Part shown: positions 61,709-64,000 of the stretch, one piece after another
How the letters are laid out: every line of letters starts with the position of its first letter
Position numbering within the stretch: the first letter of the stretch is position 1
Assembly: GCA_023205875.1 (NCBI GenBank)
Contig: CP060757.1
Span: forward strand, 930,001 to 994,000
DNA length: 64,000 nt
Source: Chloropicon primus
Lineage: Eukaryota; Chlorophyta; Chloropicophyceae; Chloropicales; Chloropicaceae
Direction of reading: 5' to 3'
The notes under the pieces: generated by a model
What the model saw: only the letters and a program-made list of their open reading frames with translations
Told to the model about the DNA's origin: nothing
Databases searched by the model: none
Position numbers and translations under genes: made by a program

Positions 61709-63298
61709 ATGGACGAGGGTTCCAGCAGAGCGCAGTCCGTCCAGGAGGCCCTGTCCGAGGCCTCCGACTCTCTGCTCCGGGTGGAGGTGAGGGCCGGGAG
61801 GGGCAGGTGCCTGGTCGCGGAGAGGCCGGTGAGGAAGGGGCGAGTTGTGCTGAGGGAGATGCCCTACGCCTCCGTCCTGAACGCGAACAAGGTCGGGACG
61901 CACTGCGACTACACGTTCAAACCGGGGGGGGGCAAGCTCCTGCGGTGCTCCAGGACCAAGGTCGTCAAGTACTTGGATCGGGAGGCCCAAGCCGGGGCGT
62001 GGAAGGCCTACTTTCGGGACGAGTGCAGAGTCGCGTCGAAGATGATGGAGGAGAAGGGCGAGGAGTTCTACTCGAGGCTCTGCATGAGATCCACCCTGCG
62101 GCTCGTCTGCAGAATGTACTGGACTAGGAAAGCGCGGTCCCCCCTGCAGTGGACTCTTGTGTCTCAGCTGCACAGCAACTGGGAGACGAGCTCGGACGCG
62201 GTGAAAATGACGTGGGCCGAGTCCGCGGCCCACGCCCACCAGATCCTGAAGCTGACCGAGGACTCCGCCCCGAGCGTGAAGGAGTTGTGCGCCATGTTCG
62301 CGGCGGTGTCGTGCAACAACCTGATGGTTCAAGACGACTACAACGAACCGGTGGGGTTTGGGATCTACCCCCTCGCCTCGATCACCAACCACTCGTGCAC
62401 GCCCAACTGTGTCCAGGCTTTCTCTGGCAAGAAGCTGTCCCTGATGTGCGTTCGAGACATCCGGGCGGGGGAGGAGATCACGATATCGTACGCGGACTTG
62501 TTCAGCTTGCACTCGGAGAGACGTGCGACTTTGCTTTCGGGATACGGCTTTGACATCGACGCCCGAACAGGGGGGGAGGCGGTGGGGGCCGTGGTCAGTG
62601 CGAGCCCCCTGGTGGAGGCTTTTCGGGCCGAAGGGGACCCCCCGGGGAGCGGCGGGGTCCCAAAAAGCCTCGTGAGTGACGGCGAGGCCACCTTTACCGA
62701 GATTCGAGTGGCGGGTGGGAGGCACGTGGGAAGGGGATTCACTCAGATCGACGAAGAGGTTGGTGGCTCGGAGGGGGGTCAGAAAGCTGTGTGCTCGTTC
62801 GCCAGCAAGGACCACGCCCGTGCAGCAGGACTGGTTCTGCACCAGATCCAGGAGGGGCTCACGCGGTCCGAGCAGCTGCTCAACCAAAGCAAATTTCGGG
62901 AGGCTCGCGAGGCGGTGACAAAGGCGGTCAAGCAGTGCGAGGGGTCGGTTGTGGACGGCTGCGATGTGCAGCTCAGTGAGCACCATATTTTGCGTCTTCG
63001 GGGTCTTCACCTTTTGAGCCACACTGCACTGTTTCTCTCCGACTTTGAGACGGCCCTGAATGTAGGAAGAGAGCTCGCCGAGCCCTTCTCCAGGCTCTAT
63101 CCTAACCCGTGGCCAAACCTGGGCTTCCACCTTTCGATGCTGGCAAACTTGGAGGCTGATCCCAGCCTGGGCGGGACCAAAGAACAAGCGATCGCGCGTG
63201 CGAGGGAGGCCGCCGCTATCCTGGAGGCGACAACCCCGAGATCCAATGTCACTAGGCTCCAGATGGAAGCCTTGGTGCGGGAAGCCGCTGGGCGATAA
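61709..63298 (+). CDS. SMYD-like SET-domain protein with degenerate MYND region
   Basis: 529 aa, single exon. Split SET domain: first part about 20-50 (RVEVRAGRGRCLVAERPVRK), then the MYND position at about 65-110 with few of the expected Cys/His ligands (HCDYTF, LLRCSR, FRDEC). The second SET part has GFGIYPLASITNHSCTPNC and IRAGEEITISYADL, which bind S-adenosylmethionine and the target lysine (NHSCxPN and the ExxISY elements). The C-terminal ~200 residues are helical as in the SMYD TPR-like domain. Lysine methyltransferase of histones or other proteins; target unknown. TGTAA at 63345-63349. Confidence 0.87.
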   Translation: MDEGSSRAQSVQEALSEASDSLLRVEVRAGRGRCLVAERPVRKGRVVLREMPYASVLNANKVGTHCDYTFKPGGGKLLRCSRTKVVKYLDREAQAGAWKAYFRDECRVASKMMEEKGEEFYSRLCMRSTLRLVCRMYWTRKARSPLQWTLVSQLHSNWETSSDAVKMTWAESAAHAHQILKLTEDSAPSVKELCAMFAAVSCNNLMVQDDYNEPVGFGIYPLASITNHSCTPNCVQAFSGKKLSLMCVRDIRAGEEITISYADLFSLHSERRATLLSGYGFDIDARTGGEAVGAVVSASPLVEAFRAEGDPPGSGGVPKSLVSDGEATFTEIRVAGGRHVGRGFTQIDEEVGGSEGGQKAVCSFASKDHARAAGLVLHQIQEGLTRSEQLLNQSKFREAREAVTKAVKQCEGSVVDGCDVQLSEHHILRLRGLHLLSHTALFLSDFETALNVGRELAEPFSRLYPNPWPNLGFHLSMLANLEADPSLGGTKEQAIARAREAAAILEATTPRSNVTRLQMEALVREAAGR

Positions 63299-63315
63299 GC
63301 CCTTGTGTACATAAC

Positions 63316-63340
63316 GACAACAACAACAACAACAACAAAA
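63316..63340. repeat. (CAA)n trinucleotide run
   Basis: About seven tandem CAA units in the 3' flank of the SMYD-like gene. Confidence 0.85.
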
Positions 63341-63344
63341 CCTT

Positions 63345-63349
63345 TGTAA
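63345..63349 (+). terminator. TGTAA polyadenylation signal of the SMYD-like gene
   Basis: 47 nt after the stop at 63298. Confidence 0.6.
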
Positions 63350-63569
63350 TTATTCAATCCTCTCTCCCTCTCTCTCTCTCTCTCTTCTCGCTTGGCCTGA
63401 GCCAATCGATCCGCCTGTTCCCTCATCCCCCCGTGGCACTGGGATGGGATAGCGTCGCGCCAAACCCTAACGCAAAGCAGGTGTATAACGCTCGAGAGCG
63501 AGCCGGGGCTCGGGAGAAGAGGAGGGGACTCGGACTCGGACTCGGACTCGGTTCCGCCGGACAAGCGCG

Positions 63570-64000
63570 ATGAGGGGCGACAAGAAGAAGGGGCCCTTAA
63601 AGAAAGGCTTCGACCCGTCCCAGCTGGAGGAGGGTTCGATCGTGTCCGTGAACGGTGAGGACGAGGACATTTACATCGCGGAAGTCTTGGAGTTTGAGAG
63701 CAAGGGAGGGCCCCAAGTGAAGCTGAGGTGGTTTTACAAGCCCGAGGACGTCGTTTACGGCCGGCAAGTCTGGCACGGGAGCAAGGAGCTCTTCAAGCAG
63801 ACCCAGGTGAGCGACTGGAACAGCGTCCACAGCGTCACGGGTTTTTGCAAGGTGCACACTCTGGAGGAGTACCAGGACCTGGACCTCGTCGAGGAGGACG
63901 ATTACTTTTGCAGGCAGGCGTACAAGCCGAACTCGGGCGAGTTCGTGCCCGACATCGTGCCCGTGTTCTGCGTGTGCGAGACGCCGTACAATCCCGACAG
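63570..64000 (+). CDS. BAH-PHD chromatin reader, EBS/SHL-like (3' end outside window)
   Basis: 143 codons before the window ends. ATG at 63570. A BAH domain begins at about residue 20 (EEGSIVSVNGEDEDIYIAEV) and contains LRWFYKPEDVVYGRQVWHG, TGFCKVHTLEEYQDL and DDYFCRQAYKPNSGEFV. The final visible residues CVCETPYNPD match the first zinc-ligand pair of the PHD finger in the plant proteins EBS and SHL. Those proteins read H3K27me3 through the BAH domain and H3K4 methylation through the PHD. The BAH part is complete; the PHD lies beyond the right edge. Confidence 0.9.
   Translation, partial: MRGDKKKGPLKKGFDPSQLEEGSIVSVNGEDEDIYIAEVLEFESKGGPQVKLRWFYKPEDVVYGRQVWHGSKELFKQTQVSDWNSVHSVTGFCKVHTLEEYQDLDLVEEDDYFCRQAYKPNSGEFVPDIVPVFCVCETPYNPD

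Noticed and set aside
1-64000. Gene-cluster or operon-like biosynthetic system, CRISPR, mobile element, viral fossil
   Set aside because: Genes on alternating strands encode unrelated housekeeping functions. I saw no transposase, reverse transcriptase, integrase, capsid gene, long terminal repeats or spaced direct repeats.
1-64000. tRNA or other structured RNA genes
   Set aside because: No A/B box pair with cloverleaf spacing was noticed in the gaps by eye; a covariance-model scan would be decisive.

Overview
The window is nuclear DNA from a small green alga with a compact genome. The evidence for the green lineage is a 7-hydroxymethyl-chlorophyll a reductase, two LHCI-type light-harvesting proteins, a plastid pyruvate dehydrogenase E1-alpha, a plastid LL-diaminopimelate aminotransferase, a BEL-class TALE homeodomain protein and a proline-rich pherophorin/extensin-like surface protein. 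The pentamer TGTAA lies about 10-110 nt after many stop codons on both strands; this is the known chlorophyte polyadenylation signal. I infer a chlorophyte of prasinophyte or core-chlorophyte type, but I cannot name the species from sequence alone. I support 42 genes in 64 kb, about one per 1.5 kb. Most are intronless; twelve carry one to three short GT-AG introns (77-156 nt, exon limits worked out by eye). I see no tRNA, rRNA, transposon, viral fossil or CRISPR array.

Layout. 1-12.7 kb: chlorophyll-cycle reductase (5' cut by the window), PEX10, an LRR/U-box protein, an SDR, plastid PDH E1-alpha, an unknown protein, a DEDDy exonuclease fused to a CPBP-type membrane-protease domain, a second SDR and ATG3. 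12.9-18.7 kb: WAPL-like cohesin-release factor facing MSH6. 18.9-32.9 kb: LysM protein, NAD(P)-binding protein, coiled-coil protein, IFT54, exostosin-like glycosyltransferase, RPAP3/SPAG1-like TPR protein, ARMC8, CRAL-TRIO protein, NOSIP. 33-46.6 kb: membrane acyltransferase, unknown protein, a secreted protein with three ten-cysteine repeats, the G-patch splicing factor TGH, an EGF-repeat type I membrane protein, a small secreted protein and the proline-rich surface protein. 46.8-51.7 kb: head-to-head LHC pair, RPT6, DapL. 51.8-64 kb: MKP1-like phosphatase, mitochondrial uL29m, NIFK-like RNA-binding protein, COMMD10, BEL-class homeodomain protein, a small basic protein, NAD(P)HX dehydratase, a small secretory protein, PP2C, a SMYD-like SET protein and the start of a BAH-PHD reader.

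Themes. Ubiquitin and proteolysis genes recur (PEX10, LRR/U-box, ARMC8, NOSIP, RPT6, ATG3). IFT54 together with a BEL-class TALE gene suggests a flagellate and sexual stage. Four secreted or membrane proteins probably act at the cell surface. The most unusual single item is the exonuclease-CPBP fusion (8366-10141). Two non-coding patterns also stand out: strand-specific purine (GA) tracts just upstream of start codons that switch strand inside divergent promoters, and the TGTAA signals.
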